NCBI GenBank assembly: GCA_946122785.1
Contig: CAMGYJ010000011.1
Location: forward strand, 54,610,449 to 54,674,448
Direction: 5' to 3'
DNA: 64,000 bases
DNA from: Linum tenue
Taxonomy: Eukaryota; Streptophyta; Magnoliopsida; Malpighiales; Linaceae
A program made the translations under genes and the position numbers. Positions 37,363 through 49,574 of this stretch are shown here, piece by piece. The notes under the pieces are model-generated. The model was not told the origin of the DNA and made no database searches. It saw only the letters and a list, made by a program, of their open reading frames with translations. Numbering within the stretch: position 1 is the stretch's first letter; the number at the start of each line of letters is the position of its first letter.

Positions 37363-40300
37363 CTAGCTTTTACCCGACCCGTTGGTCGGAGGAATTTATT
37401 ATTATTATTGTTGTTGTTGTTTGATGTTAATCAATTTGTTAATATTTTCAATTGATTTGAATTTTTGTAAATAATTTATTGACATTTTGAAAATAATTTT
37501 TGTGCTACTTGTTGATTGTGATATTAGTGATGATTAGTTCCTATATATTTTTTTATAATTAGGTTATCCTTACGTTAAAAGTGTGTATTTTAATTTTTTA
37601 TATTTCTGAAAATCATTTGCACTTCTATTGTCGTGCATCCATTTAGTGTCTTCGACTTGAAATAACGTTAAAATCTTAAAAAGATGCAATTGACTAAAAA
37701 TGCGGGAAAATAAAATAAATTAAAATGGGAAGAGGATGCGACAGGCTCATATTCATTTTGTTGTAATCTCAGTGAAGGATAATCTTAGTGAAGAACAATG
37801 CATTACATTCTTCTTAAGTAGGATCTGGATAACTTCACTCGTAAGTGTAACTCAAACTAACTAACGCTAGCATTAGAGCCAACACCGAATTAGAGAATTA
37901 AGTGACGAAGCAAACCAAAAACTAAACTTGAAGAGATATTGTGTTTATTTGGAGCTCCTAATGTAGTTAGTCATGGCTTAACTGAACTAACAAACGCGAA
38001 AATTAGAAGGAAAAACTAACAAACGCGAGAAATTTCATTATTTCTGCTGGAAAGTATAGAGAAATCTAGGGAATAGAAGGAGAAGTGCGAAAACAATGAC
38101 ATGTGTTCTTGAGATGTGGATTGTATGAAGATTAACAACACTATGCATTGCAATCATCCAAACCTCCAAGTTTTCTTTTGACGAACTTTGTAATTGGTGT
38201 GACAAAAACATCTTCAATATTCACTAATTCACCATCGATAATGTCATCGGTTACTTATGGTGAAGGTAGAGGAGGAAATCTATGTTGTCATGGATTGGGA
38301 AGAAGAATGAACATTGGCGAGATGACCCTGTAGTAACAAACATGTTAGCAAGAGTGAAAACATTATGAGTGTGTATGATTCTAAAGTTTGAGTGAAAATA
38401 TATAATGAAATCAGTATATTATCTAGACAGTTGTCATTGTTGTTGTCGATGTCTTCTCTTTTTCTTCAATAATCCACAATATACAAAGTTTCCTTGCAGT
38501 GTATCGTAGTCAGTAAACTTGATATGCACATTTGATTCTTTTTTGTCATAAAATTATTGGGCCAATATGTTTAACGGTTTGGAGGCCACATGATGAGCAA
38601 TACCAAATCCGTTGCAGCGAAGTTATTGGTCATAGTAATGACAATGCAAAACACGTGTTAAGAAACGGGCATATGGATTACTTTGATGGATTGACATTAG
38701 AATGATGGAGTTGAACAATGTGATCAACCTCAGTTGAGCGACATGTAATTTGGTTCGTTTGGTGTGGAGGACACCATATTTGACTCATAGAAACTATAGA
38801 AAGTCAAACCATCGTAAATAATATCAACTACACATCCATATTTGTCTTATATATAAGACATATGCATAGTCCTGACAACCAACCGTCAATCTCAAAACTA
38901 AAACTAACATAGTTTGATAAACGCAAGTTATAGTTCAAACACGATGTTGAACATTTAAGCTAATGAGCTGCAACATGCAACGACGTTGAAAAAGAAAGCA
39001 TTTTATATGGGACTTCCATGTCCTGACTTGACACGAACTTAACATAGGTGTTATATATTTGGTGAGGCCGAACAACTTAGTTGCTACGGTGTACCTCTAT
39101 GTAATGTAACATCTGAAGCATATTGACATATTGAGAAAATTAAAATGAAAGTTGGAGTGAAGGAGGTGAAAAAGAAGATCTACATATTTATAAGTGTGAC
39201 AGCCAATTAATAGCTCTATGCTCAACTGAATGCTCAAGGCAGCCTACTTCTATTTTTTATTTTTTCTCACAAAAGTACTATCATATTTAATGATTAACTC
39301 ATACCAACATTATTCCTAATAGGAGAACCACATTAAAGCAATAACTTTCATTCTCAATTTCTATGAGGAGCACATATATTTTCTATTTTTCTCACATTGT
39401 GGTAAATTGGTTTTACAATTTCCACAACAGGTGCAAAACTTGGACCCGCAAGAGTATAATGCGAACATATTGAATGCTTGAGGCGAACATGGGTGCGATT
39501 AGTATATGAAATGGTACTCTTCTTTTAGTTCGAATTCAATACTGTCAATCACACCCATGTATCATATACCAACCCGCAATACCTAAGGAGAAAGTAATTC
39601 GATGCCACAACCTGATCGACCCATGACACAATTGGTCCACAACCCGTCCGACCCATGAACCAATTGACCCAAAACCCGATGAACCCAAAACGCTACTAAC
39701 CGAAACCCTATGAATTGTTCAAAAGTTCTATGATTTTCATATTTTAGCTCATGCATATTTTTAATTTAAAAAGATACAACAAATCTACAGGGGCAACTTG
39801 ACTTTGTTTGAAGTGACCATGATTCAAATCTCAATATGTCTCTTTATTTTTCTATACATAAATTATAGGCTTAATACCCTATTTTGGCCCGAAGTTTGGC
39901 GTGAGTGTCAATTTTGGCCCGAATTTTTCAATAAGACAGTTGTGGCCAACTTTTCAAATTACTTGACAAATTTGGCCTAAATTTCTTTTTTGACCGTTTA
40001 TATTGACGGTCAAACATCTATCCGTGAATGACTCAGCAAAATGCTGCTGACGTGGTTGATGTATGGGTGCCATGTCATTATTTTTATTTTTTAATTTAAT
40101 TAAAATAAAAGTTAAAACAAAACTTACCAAATTAAAAAAAAAAACCCTCTTATTGTCTCAAAATCCATGGCTTAAGTCTCATATACTATCCACCTAACCG
40201 CCAGAATAATTAAAAATAACAATAAAAAAGTTTTACATTTTTCCGGCGACCACCACCACTCTTCCTCCGCCGCTTCCAGCACGAACCACAATAATAAAAT

Positions 40301-41183
40301 TTATTAAGTCAATTTTTCCCTTATCATCTTCGTTCCTCTTCCACCCGAGCCGATTTCAATCTTCAATACCCCAATCCTGACCTTCAAAATTCTGCCCGGC
40401 GTCACCTGAATAGCGGTCGAGCAGAAGCAGGGAAAGCAATCGTTGACCAGTAGCTGGAGGTGAGGGTGAGGGCAATGATTTCGGGGGCGAGAATCAAAAT
40501 CGGCAATCTGATGGGATAAAGATGGAGCGGGGGATGGCAGGCGGAGAAGAAAAGTAGACTGTCGATCTTCAAGGCTGACGCAGACGGCCAAATCATCAAT
40601 CCCATCGCCATCCCTCACCAGAGCGTCGTCTTGATCGTGGGGTCGAGCGACGACATCTTTAGCCAGGAAACGACCCCCTCTTCTGCCTTTCCTTAGCCAA
40701 TCAAAGCCCCAAATTCAAACCCTAATCTAAATCAACCACCATAGTGAAAATCAAAACAAAGGCGCCGACGAGAAGCAAAGGTCATTGACGCGGCGGCGAC
40801 AGAGGGGACAGATCGAGGGTTGAGCTTTGGGAAGAAGGGTGGAGCTCGAGGAAGTATTAGATCCATTAGGGTTCGGTCAACTTCTCGGACACAAACCACG
40901 AGCAATCTAGCGTCGCGGCGGCAGAAGGGAAGGAGGAGCAATTGTCACTGCCGTAGTGGACCGGATCCTGCGTATGGAACTATGAAGAAGACGAACAGGC
41001 GGTAGAGAGGAAGAAGATGACGGGTGGGAGGGGGCGCAGGGATAGGGAGGGGACGACTAAGGGAAAAGATGGAAAATCCCGCTTAAATGTGCCGCCACGT
41101 CAGACTCCTAAAATCACTCTATGCGCAGGAAAATTTGAATGGGGGTTGCAGTTTTACTTTTCAGCTATAAATTATACTGTTGA
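37363..41183 (-). mobile_element. Helitron, 3.8 kb, with exact empty site in copy B
   Basis: On the minus strand the segment starts TCAACAGTATAATTTATAGC (from 41183) and ends GGTCGGGTAAAAGCTAG (at 37363), followed by T. The 3' end has a hairpin CCGACC-AACG-GGTCGG seven bases before CTAG. Copy B runs CACATTA-CTCATTTTTAG without interruption (about 56592-56607), so the segment is absent there and no target duplication was made, both Helitron hallmarks. The host pair is G/T rather than the usual A/T. The body is AT-rich; 40250-41060 is GC-richer and may be captured DNA. The segment from about 39869 resembles an arm of a long-inverted-repeat element. No Rep/helicase frame exists, so it is non-autonomous. 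Confidence 0.8.
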
Positions 41184-41694
41184 CTCATTTTTAGTTACTA
41201 AAAATATTTAATTTCATCTGTGGTCATTAGGTTTACTAAAACATGTGATGTTTGGTTTCTCTGTGTCAAACTCCGTTAAATTTGTCTGATGTGTCAGTCA
41301 ACTATCATAATTGACCGTTAAATGTATGATGTGGGAATAAAAAATTAATTTTAAATTTCCATCTCATTATCTCTACCATTAAAAATAAAAAAAATAAAAA
41401 AGTATTCATTTTGATTCCTCGATGCTAACGAACTAATCTCACCTCTCTTTCTCAAAATTAATTCAAGATTTGTAGATCCCGAGCCCGGATTCTTGATTGG
41501 GCACTAGATTTAGGCCGTTCAACCAGAACCCAACCCCTGAATGAGCGGCCAGTTCCCCCGCCACCTCCAAGCCACGTGGCGGAGTCCCAATCCTGACGGA
41601 CCCTCGATGTCTATACCAGATTCAACCAAACCAGCTTTCAGCAACCTACGATTCTCGGAGGACGGCGGAGGGTCGTTGAAGCCCACGCCAAAAG
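41184..41694. other. Duplicated intergenic DNA, no gene
   Basis: AT-rich DNA shared with copy B (56592-57103). It holds the promoter-like flank of the F-box remnant (GCCACGTGGCGGAG near 41570). No gene recognised. Confidence 0.4.
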
Positions 41695-42125
41695 ATGCCT
41701 GCTAGGGACAATGTTGCATCTCGTCGAAGCCCAAAACCACACAACGCCGCCGACGCCGGTGCCAGGTGGTTCCACGAAGAATTAACCACACAGGTCCTTC
41801 GCAGGCTTCCCTCTGCATCCACCGATTCTGCTGCGTCTGCAAATCGTGGCGACAACTTCTCTCCAATCCCGATTTCATCCGCCAAATTCTCTTCGGCGAA
41901 ACCAGTCACCACCACGACGACGAGGCTCGGATTCTGGTCATGGGCAAGGACTGCCCGCAGAGTGGCAGACCCTATACTCCATTCTCTTTCCTTGTATCGT
42001 CCCCAACTGAAATCTCCTACCGTAATCCAAGAATCGTAACTTTTCAAAACTATTCATCCCAACCGCAATTAGACTGTTCTCCAAATAATCACTCTCTTCT
42101 AAGTTCTAACAAAACTCATGAATAA
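41695..42125 (+). pseudogene. F-box gene remnant (copy A), frameshifted
   Basis: The frame from 41695 reads WFHEELTTQVLRRLP, the start of an F-box. The continuation LCIHRFCCVCKSWRQLLSNP, then DFIRQILF, lies in another frame (open 41766-42125). Together they make a typical F-box of about 45 residues broken by a small deletion right after RLP. The downstream part (ARILVMGKD) resembles the start of an F-box-associated region but stops early. The same break occurs in copy B, so the gene died before the duplication. Confidence 0.75.
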
Positions 42126-42212
42126 GGAATAAGTTTTGAATCCCTCCAATTTTACTCAATTTTTTTCCACCCTCTACTTTCCTTGTTCATGAACAGAAGA
42201 TAGGGTTGTGTG

Positions 42213-42653
42213 TAGAGGTGGCAAATGGATTGGATTGGTGGATTGGATTGATGGATCCATGGATCAAATGGATTGGTGGATTCATGGATTGGATCAAGTG
42301 GATTGGTGGATTATCCATGAATCCAAATGACATCCTCAACCAAGGACCAATATGTAAAATGTAAAAAGTTTAGGTACTAAAATGTCACAATGAAAAATTT
42401 TAGGTACCAAAACATAATTTTCCAATGATATTTTTTGTATAAAAAAATAAAATTTTAGGTACCAAAATGTAAAAAATAAAAATTATAGGTACTAAACCGT
42501 AATTTGCCAATGATCCATGAATCCAATCCATGAATCCACCAATCCAATTGGATTTGGATCAAATGGATTGGATTTAAATGGATTGGATTAGGTGGATATT
42601 TTTAATGGATTGATAGATTGGATTGGTGGATTGGATTAAAATTGCCACCTCTA
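42213..42653. mobile_element. hAT-type MITE, 441 bp, built of GGATTGGATT repeats
   Basis: Inverted ends TAGAGGTGGCAA and TTGCCACCTCTA are flanked by the perfect octamer GTTGTGTG (42205-42212 and 42654-42661). Copy B has one GTTGTGTG at the matching place (near 57873) and no insert, proving insertion after the duplication. Both sides of the element are made of degenerate GGATTGGTGGATT repeats, inverted relative to each other across an AT-rich centre. Confidence 0.93.
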
Positions 42654-42679
42654 GTTGTGTGCACATCGCCCATCAATCG

Positions 42680-43689
42680 GAGAAAAACTTCACTGGGACG
42701 GGCTTACCACATCATCTATCCCACTTGGTGGGATAGAAACCATCCACGTTTACAATTATTTGAATTATTATTTCCTTGAGTTTCCTTTTTATCTTTCCCC
42801 TTCGTCTTCTTCGTTGATGCTCCAGCAAAGGTTCTTTTTTATCTCATATCTTCCTAGTTCTAAACAGTCGGAGGCGGGAGCTTGACAGAAGAAAAAGCAA
42901 TCGATCAAATACGTCGCCTTCTCATTAAATCGCACACTCCACTGGAGTTCATTCAGTAATCATCGTCGTAATCTCTCATCCACCACAGAACCTCGGCAAA
43001 TCATCGTCGTCAGCCTGTCCGCCGATGTCGGCGACGACAACCTCCCAGTTTTGTTCGATTCGACGGCATACTAACTCGATTCTGGCACGATTCCACCCAA
43101 ATCCTGGCATAATCCCGAATCCCCCGAGCAGGTTCTCGCTCAGAAGAAAGTAATCCTCTAAACCGCTGCAATTGTGCTTTCCAATACTCATCGAAGTTGA
43201 ATGCCGACCTATGGCGGCGGACAATCATAGAAGAGCACAACAAATTGAGTGTCTGGTGAGTAATCGAAAAAATCTCAGAAGGATAAGGGTCTGAGATGGC
43301 TCATCGATTCAGAGAATCTTATGAGGTATGCCGAAGATGCCGATCATCGGGGTTATGTCGACGCTGCAAATGGAATGAAAATTCGAGAGGCCGCAGTAGA
43401 GTAGGCGGTTGAGCCCCGAAAAAGGTTAACCTATTTGAACCTGGCCGCGTTCGTTTATTCTGCTGTAGTTTGCATAATTAAGACTGCGAAGAAGACGAAG
43501 GAAAAAGAGGGGATAGAAAATAACCAGAGCTGGGGCATCACCGAAGAAGACAAAGGGAAAAGAAGAAAGGAAAAAGGAAAATTAGGAGAATAATAAATCA
43601 ATTAAATGTACACGTGGCGGGTTTTTACTGGGACGGTGCACCAAGTGGGACAGGTGACGAGGTGAGCCCGTCCCACTTAAGTTTTTCTC
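42680..43689. mobile_element. Mutator-like element, 1.0 kb
   Basis: Ends GAGAAAAACTTCACTGGGAC and the inverted GAGAAAAACTTAAGTGGGAC begin inverted repeats of roughly 80 bp (GGGACGGGCT, CCCACTTGGTG shared). A 10-bp duplication CCATCAATCG flanks the insert (42670-42679 and 43690-43699), and copy B has it once (57889-57898). The 9-11 bp duplication and long ends point to a MULE. The inside has short frames on both strands without recognised domains; no transposase. It may carry captured host sequence (a Pack-MULE). Confidence 0.85.
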
Positions 43690-43699
43690 CCATCAATCG

Positions 43700-45239
43700 A
43701 TACCTAACCGCTCCAGTCCACCCATCTTCACTCAATCACTCCTACCATCCCACCTCTTCTAAGTTCCACCCGTTGAATTTAATTCCCTTTTCTACCAAGT
43801 AACAACCCCAGCGACTTTGAGAGGAATGGAGCCCCACTGATAATGAATGCCATGAGCAACTAACTAACTATCTCATGTCTGTCCTCCAACTATAGTTAAT
43901 TTGAGTTAATGCTCATGTTGGCCCCTAAACTGTGGTGTTTTCTTAGGTGGCCCTTGAACTTAAAAACATCTTATTACCATAATCCCACCCTTTATTATTC
44001 GTCAATTCATTCTTGAATTTGTGTCTCACAGCTGATAATCTATCGGTACAAGATATAACCGATAAGACAGAGCACACGATAAAAGAGTGTATCGAATGGA
44101 GATTAATAACCATGCATCCTGGATATGATTCACAAATCACAATTAGTGTTTATTGACTCATATTATATATCTTTCGGGCTATATTTCTTTCTTTTTAATT
44201 CAAAAATTAAAAAGGATTAACAATCATTTAAAGTTTTTCACAGTAAAATTTTATGAATTATATCTTTTTCGTTTTAATTCAAAATTTAATATATTTTTAA
44301 TAGAAAACTCAGGCTCTTGAAAATTACAGCCTCTTTGATATATATTCGAACAAAATTATTTTTAGGTGGTACGATTTTTGTAGATCACAAAAAAAGTTCA
44401 GGTTCATAGATTGACTAACCACCTGAACCGTATAGGATATGTCAGGCAAGGTTTGGGTCTAATATTACAAGCTCCCAACAACATTGCAATAACGAGAGCC
44501 ATTCGAGAGCCGCTCCACATCAGACTGTCTAAAGCCGCAGGTTCTCCATAGGAGTAAATGGCGTGTATGATTTTTTGGCTCAAAATATGTCACAAATTGA
44601 TATAATTTTGTAGATGACAATTAACTGGGTCGATCTGTGTAAACAACTTCAAATTTTAAGTTTAAAAAAAAAAAGTATTTTAATCCCACCCTTAGATCTC
44701 ACTCCAGTAAAAACCAAGAGGCGAGATATGGTTTACGCATACTGCCCTATAACTGTGTGTGTTACACCTTTAGTTTTATATATATACTCAAGCCAACCTG
44801 TCGGGTCAATCAACGAGCTGGGGTCAATGAACGCGAGACTTGACTTGGATTACTGAGTTGACGAGTTTAACATAGTTTCGAATAGGCATGAATGGAAATG
44901 ACCACTTCGTCATACATCCAAACTTGTGTTATCGAATAGTATACGAACAATTTTTTTTTTCTTTTCTTACCTTCCTCTGATCTGAGTTCTACATTAGTTA
45001 CGTAACCTACTCCCTGCTCTTTGAATTTACTTCCTGCTTCTTTCCCTACCTAACCCCAATGATTGACATTGCCAACAAGTGCAATATCTATATCTCTATC
45101 CTTCTGATCATCACATGTGCTACTACTAAATACTCTCCAACCATATTATCATTTCCCTCGTCTTTCCTAATTCCCTATAGCATTTCTCTGCTTCTCCAGT
45201 TCGTTTCCACAAAAGGGACCTGTTTGTTTCCAAACAAAG
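43700..45239. other. Upstream region of the CCoAOMT-like gene, copy A
   Basis: AT-rich DNA closely paralleled in copy B (57899-59391). It includes a TATATATA stretch near 44780 that is also present in B, about 460 bases before the ATG, too far to be called with confidence. No gene recognised. Confidence 0.4.
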
Positions 45240-45839
45240 ATGGAAATGCCAGCGGTAATTTTACCCAACCCACACTTGTTGCAGAGTGACCACCTGTTCA
45301 AGGTTCGTTATTTCTTAATTCGATTCCGGCGAGCTGAAAAACTGGATTAACTTGAAGTTTGGATGCTCTAATTGTCTAACCATATGCCTTCCCTTAATCT
45401 CGCAGTACATATTGGAGACGAGCGTGCACCCCAGAGAGCCACAAGTTCTCAAGGAGCTCAGGGATACTACCGACGCCACAGATACCGGCCGGTACTATTA
45501 CAGAATTACCCTAATCATAGTACTAATGTACGATTAATGTTCTTAATTAATTAAACCCTTTCTGTCAATTCTTTTTTTTTTTTTTGGGGTGCTTGGTAAA
45601 AATTGTGGAAGCTAGGTCTTCAATTGCTTTGGATCCACATTCTGGGCAATTTGTGGGTATGTGATAGACCGATAATTACACATGTTTTCACCCCTATTCT
45701 GAAGCCGTTTGTGATGTGGAATCTCGTGTTTTAAGCCGATTTCACGCTAGGTTGTGTGTTTATGTCATATTTCAGGACCCGGCGTTGGAATCGAGGCGGA
45801 GAAACGAGTTCTGGGTCAAAAGGAGCCGAGTTGGGACTA

Positions 45840-46066
45840 AGGGGGCTGCAGGAGGAAAATACCCGGTCGGATGGCAAAATACCCGACCGGGTATTTATCG
45901 TTTTTGGCACCCGTGAGAAGCAGAAGGGGGCCCGGGCGATGGCCTTAAATCCCCGGTCGGGGATTTTGATGCTGGACCGGGGATTTTCCCCAAAGTGGAA
46001 CGTCGCGTTTCACAATACCCGGTCGAACCCTGAAATACCCGACCGGGTATTTCGACCGGGTATCGC
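45840..46066. repeat. Cluster of CCCGGTCGGG/ACCGGGTATTT hairpin motifs in the LTR
   Basis: Within about 230 bases of the LTR there are several copies of AATACCCGGTCG / CGACCGGGTATT and the variant AATCCCCGGTCGGGGATT, arranged as inverted pairs. The same cluster occurs in the 3' LTR (about 49753-49979). Such palindromes could fold in the transcript or bind a factor. Seen directly; role unknown. Confidence 0.7.
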
Positions 46067-47124
46067 GAGGGCAGCTGATAAAAGCCGGTTTTGTGCGTTT
46101 TTGGGAGAGAGAGCTGGGTTTTGGATCCCAAACACCCAAGGGACGAACCAAAGAAAGAGAGGGCGATTTGAGGGCATTCTCGGAGTGGAATTGGAGGATT
46201 TCTTCGCCTTGGAAGCTCGAGGAACAAGCCCGGACTTGAAGACTGATCATCTGAAGATTCTTACTGCAGTCTCTCTCTTCTCTATGGAGTAACTTCCCTT
46301 CACTTAGGTTTTGAGGAACCCTAGCTATGGTTGCTTGATTGGATGATTGTATGAGTACTCTGACTTGATAATCTTGAGTTCATATTCAATCTATGCATGT
46401 TTTCACGATTCAATTCTGCTTTAGTCGAGATTATTGATTCTGCTTTGATCCTATGAGAGCGAATACCTGATTAGGTCAATAGAGCACCATAGATTGATAG
46501 TAGTGGATCGATTGCTTTAGTCGAGGGTTGATTCACTGCTTTGTATCGATTGAGAACCTCTTTCGATAGAGGGAATCTAGTTCAGAACGCCTTGATCAGT
46601 TGTTCTAGAGAAGGATACGTCCCTCTAGGCAATTGACTCAAGAGGGCCTTGTTCCTTTAGTCGAGACTCAAGGTCTAGTTAAGGATTCTCCGCATTGTGA
46701 ATGAAAGTGAAACAAGTTAGAGATCATCAATCGTTAATCTGGCTAGTGGCTAGGGGGAATCATACCTAAGTGAGTTCCCAACCTGTAATTAGATTAACTT
46801 TAACTGTAGTTTGCTAGAGTAGTTTTAGTTCTTTCAACTTAATATGTTTTGCTAGATAACGAACTGAAGCTGAGTAATAGTAACTCTAGAGACCCGTGGA
46901 TTCGATATTTATTACTTGAGCCACTATACTGCAGTCCCTTTCATTGGTTACACTTGGCCATTGTTAGGTGTTGTGCCATAGCGAGTCAAGTTTTTGGCGC
47001 CGTTGCCGGGGACTTTCTAGAGTATTAGGAAAGGCAGAAGTTTGTTACTTTAGCGTTTTTCTTTTCTTTTCCACCCTTGCTTTTCACTTGGGTGTTTTTG
47101 TTTTTGTTGGTGCAGATCTGAATC

Positions 47125-48339
47125 ATGGATCCTCATGGCTTCTCCAATCATTGGGGGTATCCACCACCGTCCGAGTGGTATTACCCCGAGACCCCCTGGA
47201 GCAATCAAGGAGGAGAAGACTATGGATCCGGGTTCCAGTACCAACCCCCTTTCAATGGAGAACAATCTAACCCCTGGGCATATCAAGAACAACCTCATTA
47301 CCAAGAAGACTTTCTTCCACAACTAGAAGGGCCATCAGAGCTGGAGTTACCCATGGCGGCCTTCACGGGCCATTCTGCAGAGCCATGCTACACTCCACAG
47401 CCAGATCCAAACTATGAATTGAGGCTTCTCTTGGAGCAGTTCGTTCGGGACTCCGAGAGACGCAATCGCAAGATGGATCTTCAAATCCAAGCCCTTTCCT
47501 CTTCCGATCCCTCATTTCTCCATGATATGGAGGAGGCTGTTCAACGCTCAGCGAAGCAAACAGAGTGGGTGGAGCAAGTTTGCTCACAACTTGCTGAAGG
47601 TCACCCGTCTGCTACCATACTAGAAGAGGACGAGGAAGAAGAAGGCTACAAGGACATTATGGAGCACACAGAAGTTGTCACGGAGAGCTCCCGTGATGAT
47701 CATGATCAGGAATGTCCTATCGTAGCCGACTACCCCTTTCCACATCCCACACTGAGCTTTGAAGAGGTGGGCATGAGTGAGGAGATGCAAGAAGATCTAA
47801 TGAAAGAAATTGCTTGGCAACTTGCTCTCCAATCCGTGCTAGAAGAAGAAGAGCAAGAAAGGGTGCAGAAAGTAGTTGTGGAGGATGACGAAAGTGAAGC
47901 AGGAGGAGTTCTTGATCATTTCCCAGGGGTGATACCACATGAAGAAGAAAGGGAGGTTGAAGAAGCAATTGGCGGCCAGGCTGAGGACGGAGTTGAGGTG
48001 GAAGAGGCCTGCACCGGCCATGAGTTACATGTGATATCTCCACCAAACTTCGAGGAGCTGCTTGGCAAGGACCCATTTGCAGTGTCTCTTTGCCAAACCA
48101 AGGCCACGTCGACATCGGTCCCTCTTGGTGGACGCGATGGTGGCCAATCGATTCTTTCATATCTGGTTTGGGGCAATGAGACGAGAGAAGAAAAGAAGAG
48201 GTCTCGAGGGTGGAGACTTCATCTGCATCAAGTGCACGAGCCTTCATCACCTGCCGCACCACATGCTCGTGACTTGAGACTCCACCTCATCGACGAGAAC
48301 CTCAACTTCAAGGAGGTTTTGGGGTGGACCGAAACTTAG
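47125..48339 (+). CDS. Gag-like protein of the LTR element
   Basis: A 404-codon frame starting MDPHGFSNHWGYPPPSEWYY. The first 90 residues are Pro/Tyr/Gln-rich. A helix near residues 95-120 (NYELRLLLEQFVRDSERRNR) resembles the coiled coil of plant gypsy Gag leaders, then follow acidic Glu-rich stretches and NFEELLGKDPF. No zinc knuckle or protease is seen. The sequence GCGCTTGTTGGGAGGCAACC just after the stop is a familiar spacer of Athila-type elements. It probably supplies no replication enzyme of its own. Confidence 0.55.
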   Translation: MDPHGFSNHWGYPPPSEWYYPETPWSNQGGEDYGSGFQYQPPFNGEQSNPWAYQEQPHYQEDFLPQLEGPSELELPMAAFTGHSAEPCYTPQPDPNYELRLLLEQFVRDSERRNRKMDLQIQALSSSDPSFLHDMEEAVQRSAKQTEWVEQVCSQLAEGHPSATILEEDEEEEGYKDIMEHTEVVTESSRDDHDQECPIVADYPFPHPTLSFEEVGMSEEMQEDLMKEIAWQLALQSVLEEEEQERVQKVVVEDDESEAGGVLDHFPGVIPHEEEREVEEAIGGQAEDGVEVEEACTGHELHVISPPNFEELLGKDPFAVSLCQTKATSTSVPLGGRDGGQSILSYLVWGNETREEKKRSRGWRLHLHQVHEPSSPAAPHARDLRLHLIDENLNFKEVLGWTET

Positions 48340-49574
48340 GAGCCATCGTCCGGCTCACGACGTGAAAGAAGCGCTTGTTGGGAGGCAACCCAACCAGTCG
48401 GTTTGCATTTCTTTCTCTATTTCTCCTCGGTTGAGTCAGTTTTGTTAGTTGATTTTAGAGTCAATAACTCAACCTTTGTGAGATTTTGTGTGGTGTTTGT
48501 GTTCTTATTACTCTCTCTTCCTGGAATGCACCGCCTGCCTCGTCCACCGTCCTTCACCCTTGATCTGGTAACTTCGTTCTACCCCCCTTATCCTTCCTCC
48601 ATTGAGGACAATGTCGTGCTTAAGTGTGGGGGGATGTTCGATTATGTATGCGGGTGAATGTTTGGCTGTTTGTGTGCTTGGAGCCTAGTCCACTGTCCAA
48701 ATTTTTAAATTTGAGGGCTCCAAGTACGTGTTCCTTGCAATTGCCTGCTCAGTATGCTTTGAATTGACAGTCTCTGTAGTGATTTGCAACCTAGGGAGGT
48801 AGTGTAGCACTATGGAGGATGTTGATGCATTTAAGAAGTCTCATTTCTTCTTCATAGTGTGTTGGTAAATTGAGTGAATTAGTGAACTTAGGACCCATGA
48901 ATTGTGCGGTGTTGTGGACTCTCTACTTGTCATGGACTCTTGTATCATGTTTTGGAAATAACAGGTGCTCGAATTGTGTGCTTCAAAATAACGTCTCCCG
49001 TGCGAATAGGGCGAAAGTGTGTAAGGGGAGACGGGAATCCGTTCCCAATTTCCACCTACTACCTCCAGCCCCCTTACATGTCTTTCCCCCGCACGAGGCT
49101 CGAGACACCCGCTCCTGGCATGGCCGGTAAGAGCCGGGCTCCCGCAAAACCTTTGCTAGGTGGGAGTCCCCGTTTTCTGCAGAAACAGGTTGGAACCCAT
49201 GAAAAAAAAAAAAAGAGAAAAAAACAGAAAAACAAGCAAAAAGAAGAAAGAAAAGGGTTCCAACCATGTTCACAAAGAAAATCGAGCACCTTGAATTAAT
49301 GTGAGTCCATGATCTTTTGTTTGTGAGAGTCTCTTCATCCACGATTCATTTGTCCTCTGTTCACTATTTGCCATGATACCGATTCGAGACTAGCGTTCTC
49401 GCCGAAGAAGCTATGAGATGACTTGTGCGTCGGTTGACCTCGTAAGTTGCTAAATGATCTAGGAAGTCCTCTACCTACGATCGAGGTTGTTTGTTGCTAT
49501 AGAGGTCTGGAGAGTTGCATTGGTTTGAGTTAGGTTTGCTTGGGGACAAGCAAATGGTTAAGTGTGGGGGAGTT
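48340..49574 (+). other. Non-coding interior of the LTR element
   Basis: From the stop of the gag-like frame to the 3' LTR there is only untranslatable sequence, including an A-rich run at 49201-49260 and the terminal purine tract. The poly-Phe/Ser frames on the minus strand here are artefacts of that run. Confidence 0.6.

Noticed and set aside
44774..44790. TATATATA as the promoter of CCoAOMT gene 3
   Set aside because: About 460 bases from the ATG; the conserved position in copy B is expected from duplication alone.
45756..46292. 178-codon frame that recurs identically at 49669-50205
   Set aside because: It lies within the LTRs; identity only reflects LTR identity, and it contains the palindromic array.
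49074..49342. Phe/Ser-rich minus-strand frames
   Set aside because: Artefact of an A-rich run in the non-coding interior of the LTR element.
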